A stretch of 32,584 bases of DNA from Candidatus Liptonbacteria bacterium (GCA_016194445.1 JACQBP010000029.1:1-32584), one strand, 5' to 3'. Numbered from the stretch's first letter, positions 1 to 10,373 are shown. Made by a program: numbers and translations. The notes: generated by a model not told the origin, from the sequence alone.

Positions 1-808
1 AGTTGCCGCCAAAGCCGGTCGCGATGTTGGCGCCGAGATAGGTGGTGGTCGCGTTCGAGAGCTGAATTGAATTCGGCCCCAGCTGGAAGAGTTGCGAGCT
101 CGTGGAGACCGGAGGGGTACCGGTCAGGGCGAAAGAGCTCGACCCCGTCGCATTTACAAATGAAAGATTTTGGAGAGAGGTGGCGCCGGTAACGGTTAAA
201 GTTGCTACCTGAAGATTCCCTGTTCCAGTCGCGTTTGTAAAATTCAAACCGGAAAGCGTTGTCACTCCAGAAACCACTAAATTACCAGAAAAAGTTGAAG
301 TGCCGTTTGGCACAATAATCCCTCCGCTCGAATCGAATTGAATTAAATTATTAACCCCCGTTCCATTGATCGCTAAAGCGGTTGAAATAATAATTTGGCG
401 CGGCGAGAGAGTTTCAAAAGCGGCCGTTGAAGAGTTATAAACTTCAACTTGAAGATAAAGTGCCGTCGAAGTCGTGGTAGTAAAATCAATCCCCGTAAAA
501 CCTTGGCTAGTATCCCCTAGCCTCACATCAAAGACTCCGTTTGAGACTTGAAAGGTGGTCGAAGCTGGAGCCGCCGTCGGCCAAATTCTTGTTCCCTGAC
601 TTACCGTCGAAGTTGTCCAAATAGAAAATTTAAAATCAAAAGATCCACTAAAAAGATTCCCACTCGGATCTTCGAGACGTCCCTGATAAGGAATTACTGG
701 TGTGGATGAAACCGCCGCCTGCGCACTTTTGACAAAAAATATTGATAAAACAAAAACCAACGATGCGGCTAAAGCAACGCAAAAAAAAGCTTTGGAATTC
801 AGCTTCAT
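1..808 (-). CDS. Secreted/surface protein, N-terminal part (runs off the left edge)
   Basis: Open minus-strand frame from ATG at 806-808 to the window edge: MKLNSKAFFCVALAASLVFVLSIFFVKSAQAAVSSTPVIPYQGRLEDPSGNLFSGSFDFKFSIW...; signal peptide, then Thr/Ser-rich repetitive segments (...FTNATGTGNLQVATLTVTGATSLQNLSFVNATGSSSF...). Absent from the ORF track, probably because it is truncated. Confidence 0.75.
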   Translation of the reverse strand, partial: MKLNSKAFFCVALAASLVFVLSIFFVKSAQAAVSSTPVIPYQGRLEDPSGNLFSGSFDFKFSIWTTSTVSQGTRIWPTAAPASTTFQVSNGVFDVRLGDTSQGFTGIDFTTTTSTALYLQVEVYNSSTAAFETLSPRQIIISTALAINGTGVNNLIQFDSSGGIIVPNGTSTFSGNLVVSGVTTLSGLNFTNATGTGNLQVATLTVTGATSLQNLSFVNATGSSSFALTGTPPVSTSSQLFQLGPNSIQLSNATTTYLGANIATGFGGN

Positions 809-1110
809 TCTTCTTATCTATACTAGCACCTCTTGGCGTTAAAAATGCTGATAGTTGTGGATTTCTAAGCCTTAAGACAAAACTCCATAGAGTCAAAAAA
901 CACCCCTCGAAAAAAAACGCTCTCTTGATGGCTAAAACAACCGAAAATAGCCGAATTTTACGCGCCAGTCTTCCAAGATCTAATCGCTATTCCTCTCTTC
1001 CCCAATCAAATTTCATGTTCCAACCCTTGACTTAGTTTTACCATTCGTTATTTTTCGGTTGCTTTTTTTTATGAACTATAATTAAATTACACCGATTCCA
1101 CTAAACCCTT

Positions 1111-1159
1111 GCCAGGTCGTCTAACGGTAGAAAAGCGGCTGGCGCAAGATCCCGCTTAT
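1111..1159 (+). other. tRNA-like fragment/remnant upstream of tRNA-Gln
   Basis: GCCAGGTCGTCTAACGGTAG resembles the TCGTCTAATGGTAG D-arm of the adjacent tRNA-Gln; AGCGG/CCGCT arm; no T arm. Confidence 0.35.
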
Positions 1160-1162
1160 AGC

Positions 1163-1233
1163 TGGGGGATCGTCTAATGGTAGGACATCGCCCTTTGAAG
1201 GCGAGTATCGGGGTTCGAATCCCTGTCCCCCAG
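1163..1233 (+). tRNA. tRNA-Gln (anticodon UUG), CCA not encoded
   Basis: Cloverleaf: acceptor TGGGGGA/TCCCCCA, D-stem GTCT/GGAC, anticodon arm TCGCC-CTTTGAA-GGCGA, T arm CGGGG-TTCGAAT-CCCTG, discriminator G. Confidence 0.93.
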
Positions 1234-1286
1234 CTATGTGCGGAAAAGTAATGAACTGGATTTCATTCCTTGCCCGTCGGCCGACA

Positions 1287-1347
1287 GGAACCGCTTAATG
1301 AGTTTCGAGTTTAGCGGTTCCGTCACTCAGCAAATTTGATTTGCTGA
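1287..1347 (+). other. Two consecutive hairpins in the leader of the PBP gene
   Basis: GGAACCGCT(1287-1295)/AGCGGTTCC(1313-1321), 9 bp; TCAGCAAAT-TTG-ATTTGCTGA (1327-1347), 9 bp. Confidence 0.6.
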
Positions 1348-1367
1348 AGTACATTCATTATTTTGAT

Positions 1368-3497
1368 ATGCCAACAATTACAATTTCCCGAATAAAAACA
1401 TCGCGGATCGTTATCGTACTTCTGCTCCTGTTTCTTGTTTATGGAGCTGTTTATCCTCTTAATGCCGAACTTAAATCTTTTTATGCCAAACAATTCTCAC
1501 CGGTTATCGTTGATCGCAACGGTGAGCGGATTAGTCTAAACCCTAACTATCGAGGATACTACGCAGAGGATGTGAACCAAGTGCCGGAAAATTTTAAAGA
1601 GCTTTTAATCAAAAAAGAAGATCGATTTTTCTACTACCACCTCGGAATAAACCCGTTTAGTGTTTTTCGGGATGGCCTCCAAGCTCTCCTTTCTTGGAAG
1701 TTGCGCGGTTCGAGCACCCTTACGCAACAACTGGTAAAAAATCTCCTCGGAAATGAGAACCGAAGGACTGTCAAAAATAAAATCATTGAAGCGCTCTATA
1801 CCTTGGCGCTCGAACTCTATACATCCAAAGATCAAATTTTGAAGATGTACGCAAACACGGTTTATTTCGGCAACCAAATGCAAGGCGTTAAGGAAGCAAG
1901 TTTATATTACTACGGCCGAACCCCGGAAGCCCTCGCAAAAACGCAAACCTTGGAACTTCTAGCAGCACTCAATAATCCATCGGCTCGCTACCCCGGGGCG
2001 AAGAAAAACGAAGAATTTACCGCCATACTTGCTGATAAATTCGGTATCGATACGTATGGAGAGATAGAAAAAACGCAACCGCGAGAAAATCTGGCGCCGT
2101 ACACCAGAAAAACTAATCCTTCGTTTGAAGTTGGGACGCTCAACACTTCCTGTGAAGATAAATGTGCACTCACTATTGATGCCTCGCTCACTGAGACGCT
2201 ACGCAATATACTTCAAACCAATCTTAAATCAGCAGCCTTTCGGGGTGTTGATAATGGTGCAATTGTGGTCATCAAACTTTCACCGGATTCGAGTGAAAAT
2301 GAACTCTTGGCAGTTGTTGGTACACCAGATCCATCGGCCAATTATCAAGGTAAACAGATTAATATGGCCTTAAAGGCCAGACCGATCGGCTCAACGGCAA
2401 AACCCTTCATTTATGCCAAGGCTTTTGAAAAAGGGGCTCGACCTTATACGTTGGTTGATGATCGTGAATATAAATATAAGATCGGAACTGGTTTTTATCT
2501 TTATCCCAAAAACTTTGATGGCAAATATCGTGGGATCGTCACGCTCCACCAAGCTCTTTCGAATAGTTTAAATGTGCCGACCGTCAAAACTCTTGACTTT
2601 GTGGGTGTGGATGACTTTAACAACTTTCTACAGAATACGCTGCAGTTTTATCCGCGTCAAAAACTTGAGAATTACGAACTTGGCATTGCCTTAGGGGGCC
2701 TCGAAATGGATCTCCTTACTCTTTCGCATTATTTTACGATATTTCCAAATGAGGGAATTTTAAAACCCTTGAAGATTGCAGATGCACCTCGCGTAACATA
2801 TCTTCAACCACCCATGACAACAGCCCTAACCACTGCTCCCAAAAAGGTGGTGGATGCGAAATTTATAAAGTTGGTCAATAAAATCCTCTCCGATCGAGTA
2901 ACCGGAGTAGATCAATTCGGCCTCAAAAGTAATCTCAATCTTACTCAATCAAATTATGCTGTAAAAACTGGCACAACGTATAACTTCCATGATTCCTGGG
3001 CCATCGGCTACACCCCAGATTTTTTGGTCGGCGTCTGGGTTGGCAATAGTTCCAACCAACCCATCCGGCAAATCACGGGCCAGCAAGGAGCGGGAAAAAT
3101 TTGGCATGACGCAATGGAATTCCTACTTAATTCTCCTTACAACAAGAAAAGCGAATTTAACTTTGACGGACTTAAAGAATTTGATACGGGGGGAACATTA
3201 GACTGTGGCTTACCGAACGACCATTATCAATCCGTCCGAAACCTGATCGAGGACAATGGTTTAATTTTAGAACCCCACAACGGTGATGTGTTTGCGGTGG
3301 AGTCGGGTGCGACTGTCCCTCTCCACTCTCGCGAAGAAGCAAATTGGTACATTGATGGTAAATTTTTAGACGCCGGAGATGATCTTTCTTGGCCACCGGC
3401 AATCGGCGTTCACCAAATCCTAGCCGAAACCAAAAACGGTAAAAAAGAAAAAGTGGAGATAGAAATTACTAAAGATGATACAACGGGAACTCCTTAA
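1368..3497 (+). CDS. pbpC: Penicillin-binding protein 1C-like bifunctional transglycosylase/transpeptidase
   Basis: N-terminal TM; GT51 region (SSTLTQQLVKNLLG, ...MYANTVYFGNQMQGVKEAS); transpeptidase STAKPF, SNSLN, KTGT motifs; C-terminal BiPBP_C-like domain. The ORF track starts at 1341; the ATG at 1368 (MPTITISR) is likely the real start. Confidence 0.88.
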   Translation: MPTITISRIKTSRIVIVLLLLFLVYGAVYPLNAELKSFYAKQFSPVIVDRNGERISLNPNYRGYYAEDVNQVPENFKELLIKKEDRFFYYHLGINPFSVFRDGLQALLSWKLRGSSTLTQQLVKNLLGNENRRTVKNKIIEALYTLALELYTSKDQILKMYANTVYFGNQMQGVKEASLYYYGRTPEALAKTQTLELLAALNNPSARYPGAKKNEEFTAILADKFGIDTYGEIEKTQPRENLAPYTRKTNPSFEVGTLNTSCEDKCALTIDASLTETLRNILQTNLKSAAFRGVDNGAIVVIKLSPDSSENELLAVVGTPDPSANYQGKQINMALKARPIGSTAKPFIYAKAFEKGARPYTLVDDREYKYKIGTGFYLYPKNFDGKYRGIVTLHQALSNSLNVPTVKTLDFVGVDDFNNFLQNTLQFYPRQKLENYELGIALGGLEMDLLTLSHYFTIFPNEGILKPLKIADAPRVTYLQPPMTTALTTAPKKVVDAKFIKLVNKILSDRVTGVDQFGLKSNLNLTQSNYAVKTGTTYNFHDSWAIGYTPDFLVGVWVGNSSNQPIRQITGQQGAGKIWHDAMEFLLNSPYNKKSEFNFDGLKEFDTGGTLDCGLPNDHYQSVRNLIEDNGLILEPHNGDVFAVESGATVPLHSREEANWYIDGKFLDAGDDLSWPPAIGVHQILAETKNGKKEKVEIEITKDDTTGTP

Positions 3498-3511
3498 TCA
3501 ATTCCGTAATT

Positions 3512-6500
3512 TTACTTCGCCACATCCACGGTGAAATATTCCCCTCCCGTGCGGCCGAAATTCTCAGGGAAATAAAGTTCGCTTACAACTGCCGGAAGGT
3601 GATTGTAAATTCCCGGAATTAACGCGCGCACAAAATAGTCATATTCATAAACGCCAGGACTAATCCGTTCCTTAAAAAGGAAAAGGCGATCATCGTGTGA
3701 CTCTTCGGCGTCAGGGTTGAATTGTATGTTTGGCGTTAAGGATCCTTCTTCCCCGCCGCTCGAGAGGGTCGGCGGGGGTGAAACAACACTCGAAGTTGCC
3801 ACTCCTTTTTGTTTCGGAACGCCTAAGCCTAAGAATGACCCCAGTGATCCATAAATTGAACTTATGAAAGATTCCGGACCTTTTATTCGTTCAATTCCAC
3901 CTTCGTATCCTCCATCATAATTATTTGATTTTGGTTGAAGCGACTTATCCTCGATGGCGAGTTTAAAATTCACAATTTCCATTCCGGCTGGAATAAAATC
4001 TTCGATGGTCACAAAATTTCTCGACTCGGGAACGGTAACCACAAGATGGCCTCGCAATACATCGCCCTGATTGGCGCTATGGACTGGGTTTTTCATGTCC
4101 GTATCGTCCAATCGATAAAACGAGCGCTCTACCGAAAAACCTTCATCTCGAGAAGGAATTTGATTGACCGGCAAATAATACCTCAAATCCATATCGTAGT
4201 AGAAACCGTTCGGCAAATTATTTTTATTCTGCTTTTGGAATGAAAGAGCATCGATAGAGTTAAGATGAAAATCAGTGATAGATACGAATTGCGAGAAAGT
4301 ATCGAAAATTGTTGAAGAGTTAAAGTCGAACGAACCAATTTGTTTGTTGCCCATGCTAAACGCTAAGTTAAATTGAGATTTTGTTTCTTGCTTCCAATTC
4401 AGGAAATCGGTAAAGGCATCTACCACAGAAACCGTATTGTTGGTTGACCCCCATGCGCCGTCTTTGGTGCGACTCCGGGTAATCCAGCGAATGATTTTAT
4501 CAAGTGCTGGACTCGCTCGCCTATCAGCTACGTAGGCTTTCAGAAAAAGCGCTGTGTCTTTTATCGGTGTCTCATAGTATTCATAAAGCAAATTGCCGTT
4601 ACGCGTCCCGAGATGTGAACCGCGAGAATCAACGATCAAGCGATTTTCTAGACTCTGAAACGCTGCCTCTTTCGAACTTTGCGGATAGCCATGGGTCATT
4701 ACCATGGCAAGGTATGCAAGACTCTCCGAGGAAATATCTTCCTCGAGAAATTTTTTATCGTCAACAAGCGCCAGAATTTTATTCTTGATTAAAGCGTTGT
4801 TTTGGTACTGCGAAAGTTGAGAAAAGGTGTAGGCCGAGAGTATGACTAAATCTTTATTTTGATAAATTCGATAGTCAGTAGAAAGAGCATTAAAGAGGTA
4901 TTGAGCCGCGCGATTGATAACTTGATCATCAACGCTATACCCCGCGTTCTTTACTTCAATGAGGGCATTGAGCACATCTAAAGTCAAATAATAGTTGGGT
5001 TGAAGATCGGCATAGTAAGCAATGCCCCCGCTTGGTGTTTGGTTTTGATATATTCGACTCAATCCCAATTGAACCACCTGATCAACGCTATATTTTTGAC
5101 CCTCGAATTCAATTTGCGGTAAATTGAATTTGTCGCCTATGTTTTCAATATTCAAGCCTCGTTTCACAATCGCGATCGAACTCAACTTACTTGCAATCTG
5201 CTCACTGCAGCCATAAGGATACGCGAAAAGATATTGAAGAGCATCCGACAAAAATACCGCAAGCGTTGCGCTTATCTTGACATTCAATCCCCCGCGGTCT
5301 TTCACAATTGTGTCCGGCAAAGCCACATATTCATTCGCGTTATTGTCAGTGGTGTAGTTCGCGGTCGCCACCGTTTCATAGGTTTGGTTTCTAGTGATAG
5401 GTATCGAATCCTCCACTATATCCTCGTAACCCCGGTTTTTTGCCGAGAGCGCAAAGGCGTGGCTACCGTCCTCAATGTTTTGGGGAGCAACCACCGGGAA
5501 ATAGGCGGTATAGGTATCATGAGGCTTAATCGAAATATCATAAGACATCCGGTCTTTGCTTTGGAGTGATTTGCTTGCAAAAGAAAGCGTCAGAGTCTGT
5601 TCGTTATCCGTCTGATTGAAAACTTTAGCTCCAATATTGAAATCATCTCCTGGAATAATAAATCTCGGGCGGAGCGGCACAATCATCACGTCTTTTTGAG
5701 CAATAAATTCTTTATATCCTACTCCGAGTTTAGTATCTTTTGTGATACCCACTGCTTCCGCTTGCCAGGTAGTAAGATTGTCCGGCAATGTAAATGTTAC
5801 CTCGGCGTGGCCCGAATCATCCGTTTGCACTGTTCCCCTCCAAAACGCGGTATCTTTAAACTCTCCCCTTTTCTTTCTCGCTAGCTCTTCAGAAGATTCG
5901 GCTCCTCCGCCGCTTCCCCCCTTCGTGCCGGCAGGAATTTCGGCTTCATAGAGAATGTTTTTTATATTCGATGCTGTCACAACCGTGAGCGGCAAACCAC
6001 CGTAGAAAAACACCACTGGGTTCTTCTTGGGGTTTCCTTTTAGCGCCAGAACACTTAAGTCCGCAACTGTAAGAGAAAGCTCTGCGCCAACTGGCTGATT
6101 TTGAAAATTGTGTGTCTGTATCGCGAGCTTAACTTTTTCTCCGGGAAGGTATCGAGTTTTATCGGTAGAAATATCGACGCCAAGCTCAACGTTTTTCGTA
6201 TTCACTTGATATGCGATCTGACCATATTTAACATCTGGTCGCGATGAGAGAAGAATGGCGGAGAAATACACGTTAGGCACATAACTATCCTTCACCGTGA
6301 AGGTGTAGTTGTAGAGGTTACCAATGATATCAACAACTTCATGATCAAAAACACTCCCCCGCTCGAGAGTAATGAGAGCTTTAGCTTTCGGGAAAGGAGA
6401 TTTGATAACCACGTTTATTTTATCACCTACGCTTACCGTTTGCTTATCCGTTGCTAGATCTAGCGCCTCATTGTTTGTTGGTCTCACGGTTACCTCACCG

Positions 6501-9500
6501 GAACCATATACATAAAAATCTTGTTCCGCAGTTATCTGATTACCTCTCCCGTCCGTCCCCAGAACTGAAAACTCATATTCTCCCTCCTTATCCACCGAAA
6601 AATCCTGGCTCGCATTGCCGTCTCTATCGGTGTTGAAAGTGATATTTTTTATCAATTCGAGTTTCTTTTCGGTTTTATAATAATAAGCGCCGTCTACCTC
6701 TCGACGTTTGGAGTATTCCCACTTGACCCGATTAATTTGAGCGGCAATATTCGATACCGATCTAGCCTTACCTTGTGTATCAATCGATTTTATTCGAGCG
6801 TTAAATTTATCATTCTTGCCGAAAAAAGTTTTATCCAAACTAACACCCAAATAATATTCTCCCCGATGAACAATAAAGGACTTCTGCGTAGAAACGGATT
6901 GGCCATTTGAATTTTTAACCGTGACATTGACGACAAGAATTTTACTTTGTTTTACCTCATCGGTTTTGAAAAGTTTTTTAAAATCAAGGTCTTGTGTAAT
7001 CGCCGCTCGTCCATCCTTAGAAAGTCCCGTGGTGCCGCGCGTAATAAATTTATCTCCGTAACCTCCATAATACGAATCATACCAGCCACTCCCAAAGTTA
7101 AAATAACCGTCATGGTAACGATCGAAATAATAATCCTGACTCGTAATCTCGTATGTTACTTCACCGCCTTCGACCGGCACGCCGAAAAAGTAATTCGCAT
7201 TAACAGTCATTTTCGCGGTATCCCCAGCAACGTACTCGTCCTTATCCGAAATGGCGTCAACCTTAAATGGTGCGCCGACATACTCTTCGACATCGAATAA
7301 ACCGTAGCCGCCGCGGGCGCGGATGATGTATGTTCCAAGCGGCGCCTTAGCGTCTAACACGAAGTGTGTCGTGAACGTCCCAAAATCACTTATGAGTACG
7401 CTCTCTTTATAAACTGATTCGCCTTTACTGTTTGTGACTATAACGTCTGTTTTTCGTCCTGCTAACGTTTCGTAGTCGCCGTCATAACCAACCCGGTCGA
7501 GTCCTTTTACAAATACTTCTTGGTTAGGGCGGTAGATTGGCCTGTCGGTGTAGATATACACTCGCTCGGCTGAATGAGCGGGTGAGGCGTATTGAAACAA
7601 GTCGGTATTTTCGGAGACAATGGCAGAATCATCGCCGGCTGTGACTATCGCGCCCTTTATATAAGGAAACACGTTACCCTTTGCAATGCCTTGCGCATCC
7701 GTGAGCACCGTTTCCACTTTCTGTAGTGAACCGCTATCGTTATTATCACCGCTAAAAACATCCACTTCTACCCCCGAAACAGGATCCATGGATCCAAACT
7801 GAGTCACCCAATACAAATTTTGTGGTGCGCTTGAGAGGGCTTTCCTGACTATCTCTGAATTTTTATCGTAGCTCTCGCCGCCGCGCCATTCCACTTGTTT
7901 CTCCTGTATGGCGAGATTGGTAACCGTCATCAAGGTTTTGTCATAAACCATTTCGTTTTCCGTCCTCACTTCTCTTTGCTGCGCTGCGTTCCAAGTCCAA
8001 CTCACCCTGCGGTAGTCGGGATTGCTAAAGGTTAAAATGTAGTGCCCTAAAGGATTAGGAAAGTAATCTTTCAGGTTGATTTGGAAGTAATTCCGCGTCC
8101 AATATCGATCTGGCAAATTAATCCTTTTATCGATCGTTTTTATACATTTCAAACTTGACGGCGGGATGGTCGAATCCGGCATTTTTGTAAGATAACGAAA
8201 CATTTGAACTGCCGTCACTTCACAAATGTCCATATCCATAAAGGACAAATTTTCAGTCGAGTAGGTCAGTTTGGTTCTCTCGGGAGAGGTAACGTTGTAA
8301 TCTTTTTGAGATTTATAGAAATTTCTCGACTCCTCCGGCGCTTTACCGGTTTGAAAATCAAGCGCCTGGTCAGCTGTCTGCGCAAAACCGTCTACGACAT
8401 GAAGATTAACGTGTATGGCCTGTTCTGGTGCCAACCCTATCGTTATGGAATTTTCAAATTCGCCAATGGCGCAGGGCGACTGTGACCCGGGCGCCACCCG
8501 ATATGGCTGGTACCAGCTCCATTTGCCGGTTAGTAAATTAGTTTGAAAGCGCGCAGAGAAATTTTCTTCGGTCGCGGGCTGTAGCGGCGTATTAGTGCAA
8601 AGTTTAATGCTGGTCGGATCAACTCCCCTCGCCGCATTGGCTGGTACCGTCTTCGTAATCTTGAGTTTCGGAAAAACTTTGGCGGTTTTTACAATCTTTT
8701 CAGGATTAAGCCGTAAGCCATCTCTATTAACAATCTCTTTAAACTCAACCTGAATCTCCTCACTTGGGGTAAAAGAATCTGGCGCAAAAAAAAGAGATAA
8801 CTGCTTGTAATCGGTAACCTTTTCGCATTCATTCCCAGAATAAATGACATACCCCTGATCATCCTTCTTGCAAGTCTCGCCGTACTCGACTCGCAAAAGA
8901 TGCGGTCCGGAAATATTGCTTTTATCTTTATCGATCGGCTCGACAAATGTAAACGAAAGTTTTCCCTGCGGATCAAAAAGGTCGGGAGTAACATTAGCAC
9001 TCCGAGGCGATTCCGCGCTCATACCGCTGATAATTGGCTCAACCCTAAACGCTCCGCTTTGCTGTAATTCGAGATTAATATCGCCTCGGAGAGGATACGC
9101 TCCGTGAACTCGGAATATGTAGTCAGTATTAAAATCCCAAACTTTCTCCCGGCCAAATCTGTCATGGGCCGCATACACCTCAAGAATGCTTTTATCCGTC
9201 CCTTGTGATTGAACATTCCCGTTTTCATCCCGCGTTATCCTCGTTCCGTAAGTTACCTCAAGCGCCACGGCCCCGCCTTGACGGTTCGATACCGTAATTT
9301 CTTTTTTTGTTCTTTCGAGATCTACTTGCTGATTGAAAAAGACACGCAGTGGTTGGTTAGAAAGCAACTCCCCTGTCAACTCCCCCGCCGCTACATTTTG
9401 GTATCGTAAGGGCCGCGTGATAAATGAATGGGTTGTTTCCGGGACAGAAAGTCCCTCGACGGACACGAATCCTGGTTTGATATGCAATGTATAATGTGAT

Positions 9501-10234
9501 GATGGGTCTAAGCTTGTTTCGGGGATAAACTGAAGATTTCTTGTGCTGATCCACTTAAATTTGCCAGGTGTTTTCGGAGAAATCTCAACCAGCTTTCCCG
9601 TATCCCAAGAAAAGGCGTCAAGAACTGTAATCGGCACCATCGGCCGGTTGAACACAATCGTGATCTTCGAAAATTCATTCGCTTCGCTATCTTTTGCTGG
9701 AAATATACTGACTATTTTCGGATCTTCATCAATAAAAAAATCTTTGCTAAGTTTCGCGTTGTTTGTCTTGAGCGTAACGGTATAATACTTGCCGAGTTCA
9801 AGCTTTTGGTTTGGATGGAAAACTAACTCGCTGCTATTTGGTGCTGCCACCCAATCCCCGGCAATCGCCGGTTCAAAAGTAACCTTCCCGGCCGCTTCTG
9901 CCGTGGCAACGCCTTTGGGCAAGTGCAGAACAATCGAGGCGTCTTGAGATATTTTATCGGCCACGAGTACATAAGGTTCAATATAATTATTAACCCCGAA
10001 AAATCTGGCAGGTAGATGGCCAAACTTAAAATAACCTAATATTAATACAAGAATTATAAAACCAGCCACCAAAATAATCCTTCTCTTAAAGGAAGAAAAA
10101 AAATGTGGACTTTTACCACCGAACTCTGGTGTGGCGGGCGAAGGCAGGTTCTCTGTTTTTACTTCAAGCCCCAAGTTCGGTTGGGGCTCTTGATTGGGTT
10201 GTGGTAAAACTGGCTCGGGATTAGGCAAATCCAT
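3512..10234 (-). CDS. Alpha-2-macroglobulin family protein, membrane anchored (2240 aa)
   Basis: Single N-terminal TM helix; Ig-like/MG domains; VYIYTDRPIYRPNQEVFVKG; thioester-type motif YPYGCSEQ (CSEQ codons at 5198-5209) followed by an alpha-rich TED-like region. Confidence 0.9.
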   Translation of the reverse strand: MDLPNPEPVLPQPNQEPQPNLGLEVKTENLPSPATPEFGGKSPHFFSSFKRRIILVAGFIILVLILGYFKFGHLPARFFGVNNYIEPYVLVADKISQDASIVLHLPKGVATAEAAGKVTFEPAIAGDWVAAPNSSELVFHPNQKLELGKYYTVTLKTNNAKLSKDFFIDEDPKIVSIFPAKDSEANEFSKITIVFNRPMVPITVLDAFSWDTGKLVEISPKTPGKFKWISTRNLQFIPETSLDPSSHYTLHIKPGFVSVEGLSVPETTHSFITRPLRYQNVAAGELTGELLSNQPLRVFFNQQVDLERTKKEITVSNRQGGAVALEVTYGTRITRDENGNVQSQGTDKSILEVYAAHDRFGREKVWDFNTDYIFRVHGAYPLRGDINLELQQSGAFRVEPIISGMSAESPRSANVTPDLFDPQGKLSFTFVEPIDKDKSNISGPHLLRVEYGETCKKDDQGYVIYSGNECEKVTDYKQLSLFFAPDSFTPSEEIQVEFKEIVNRDGLRLNPEKIVKTAKVFPKLKITKTVPANAARGVDPTSIKLCTNTPLQPATEENFSARFQTNLLTGKWSWYQPYRVAPGSQSPCAIGEFENSITIGLAPEQAIHVNLHVVDGFAQTADQALDFQTGKAPEESRNFYKSQKDYNVTSPERTKLTYSTENLSFMDMDICEVTAVQMFRYLTKMPDSTIPPSSLKCIKTIDKRINLPDRYWTRNYFQINLKDYFPNPLGHYILTFSNPDYRRVSWTWNAAQQREVRTENEMVYDKTLMTVTNLAIQEKQVEWRGGESYDKNSEIVRKALSSAPQNLYWVTQFGSMDPVSGVEVDVFSGDNNDSGSLQKVETVLTDAQGIAKGNVFPYIKGAIVTAGDDSAIVSENTDLFQYASPAHSAERVYIYTDRPIYRPNQEVFVKGLDRVGYDGDYETLAGRKTDVIVTNSKGESVYKESVLISDFGTFTTHFVLDAKAPLGTYIIRARGGYGLFDVEEYVGAPFKVDAISDKDEYVAGDTAKMTVNANYFFGVPVEGGEVTYEITSQDYYFDRYHDGYFNFGSGWYDSYYGGYGDKFITRGTTGLSKDGRAAITQDLDFKKLFKTDEVKQSKILVVNVTVKNSNGQSVSTQKSFIVHRGEYYLGVSLDKTFFGKNDKFNARIKSIDTQGKARSVSNIAAQINRVKWEYSKRREVDGAYYYKTEKKLELIKNITFNTDRDGNASQDFSVDKEGEYEFSVLGTDGRGNQITAEQDFYVYGSGEVTVRPTNNEALDLATDKQTVSVGDKINVVIKSPFPKAKALITLERGSVFDHEVVDIIGNLYNYTFTVKDSYVPNVYFSAILLSSRPDVKYGQIAYQVNTKNVELGVDISTDKTRYLPGEKVKLAIQTHNFQNQPVGAELSLTVADLSVLALKGNPKKNPVVFFYGGLPLTVVTASNIKNILYEAEIPAGTKGGSGGGAESSEELARKKRGEFKDTAFWRGTVQTDDSGHAEVTFTLPDNLTTWQAEAVGITKDTKLGVGYKEFIAQKDVMIVPLRPRFIIPGDDFNIGAKVFNQTDNEQTLTLSFASKSLQSKDRMSYDISIKPHDTYTAYFPVVAPQNIEDGSHAFALSAKNRGYEDIVEDSIPITRNQTYETVATANYTTDNNANEYVALPDTIVKDRGGLNVKISATLAVFLSDALQYLFAYPYGCSEQIASKLSSIAIVKRGLNIENIGDKFNLPQIEFEGQKYSVDQVVQLGLSRIYQNQTPSGGIAYYADLQPNYYLTLDVLNALIEVKNAGYSVDDQVINRAAQYLFNALSTDYRIYQNKDLVILSAYTFSQLSQYQNNALIKNKILALVDDKKFLEEDISSESLAYLAMVMTHGYPQSSKEAAFQSLENRLIVDSRGSHLGTRNGNLLYEYYETPIKDTALFLKAYVADRRASPALDKIIRWITRSRTKDGAWGSTNNTVSVVDAFTDFLNWKQETKSQFNLAFSMGNKQIGSFDFNSSTIFDTFSQFVSITDFHLNSIDALSFQKQNKNNLPNGFYYDMDLRYYLPVNQIPSRDEGFSVERSFYRLDDTDMKNPVHSANQGDVLRGHLVVTVPESRNFVTIEDFIPAGMEIVNFKLAIEDKSLQPKSNNYDGGYEGGIERIKGPESFISSIYGSLGSFLGLGVPKQKGVATSSVVSPPPTLSSGGEEGSLTPNIQFNPDAEESHDDRLFLFKERISPGVYEYDYFVRALIPGIYNHLPAVVSELYFPENFGRTGGEYFTVDVAK

Positions 10235-10373
10235 TGTCTAAATTATAGCACCTTTTTTCTATTGCGCACCTTCTTCCTTTTCCTTCAGCAGCTTCGCAAA
10301 CTTCTCCTGCCTTTTTTGCAATTTCGGACTAATAATCACTTGGCAATACGGCGGCGAGAGAAAAAATCCGGGA

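Noticed and set aside
742-1035. ORF of 97 aa on the plus strand and ORF 648-896 on the minus strand
   Set aside because: Both overlap the N-terminus of the truncated secreted protein in another frame; composition is not protein-like.
3935-9785. Numerous plus-strand ORFs (e.g. 3935-4243, 5234-5569, 6947-7300, 8204-8485) antisense to the A2M gene
   Set aside because: They are shadow ORFs of a long, convincingly coding minus-strand frame, with no recognisable domains.
10259-10339. 26-aa tail ...VIISPKLQKRQEKFAKLLKEKEEGAQ* on the minus strand downstream of the pilin
   Set aside because: Looks protein-like but has only a possible GTG start and overlaps the region next to a terminator; too short to support as a gene or a remnant without comparison.
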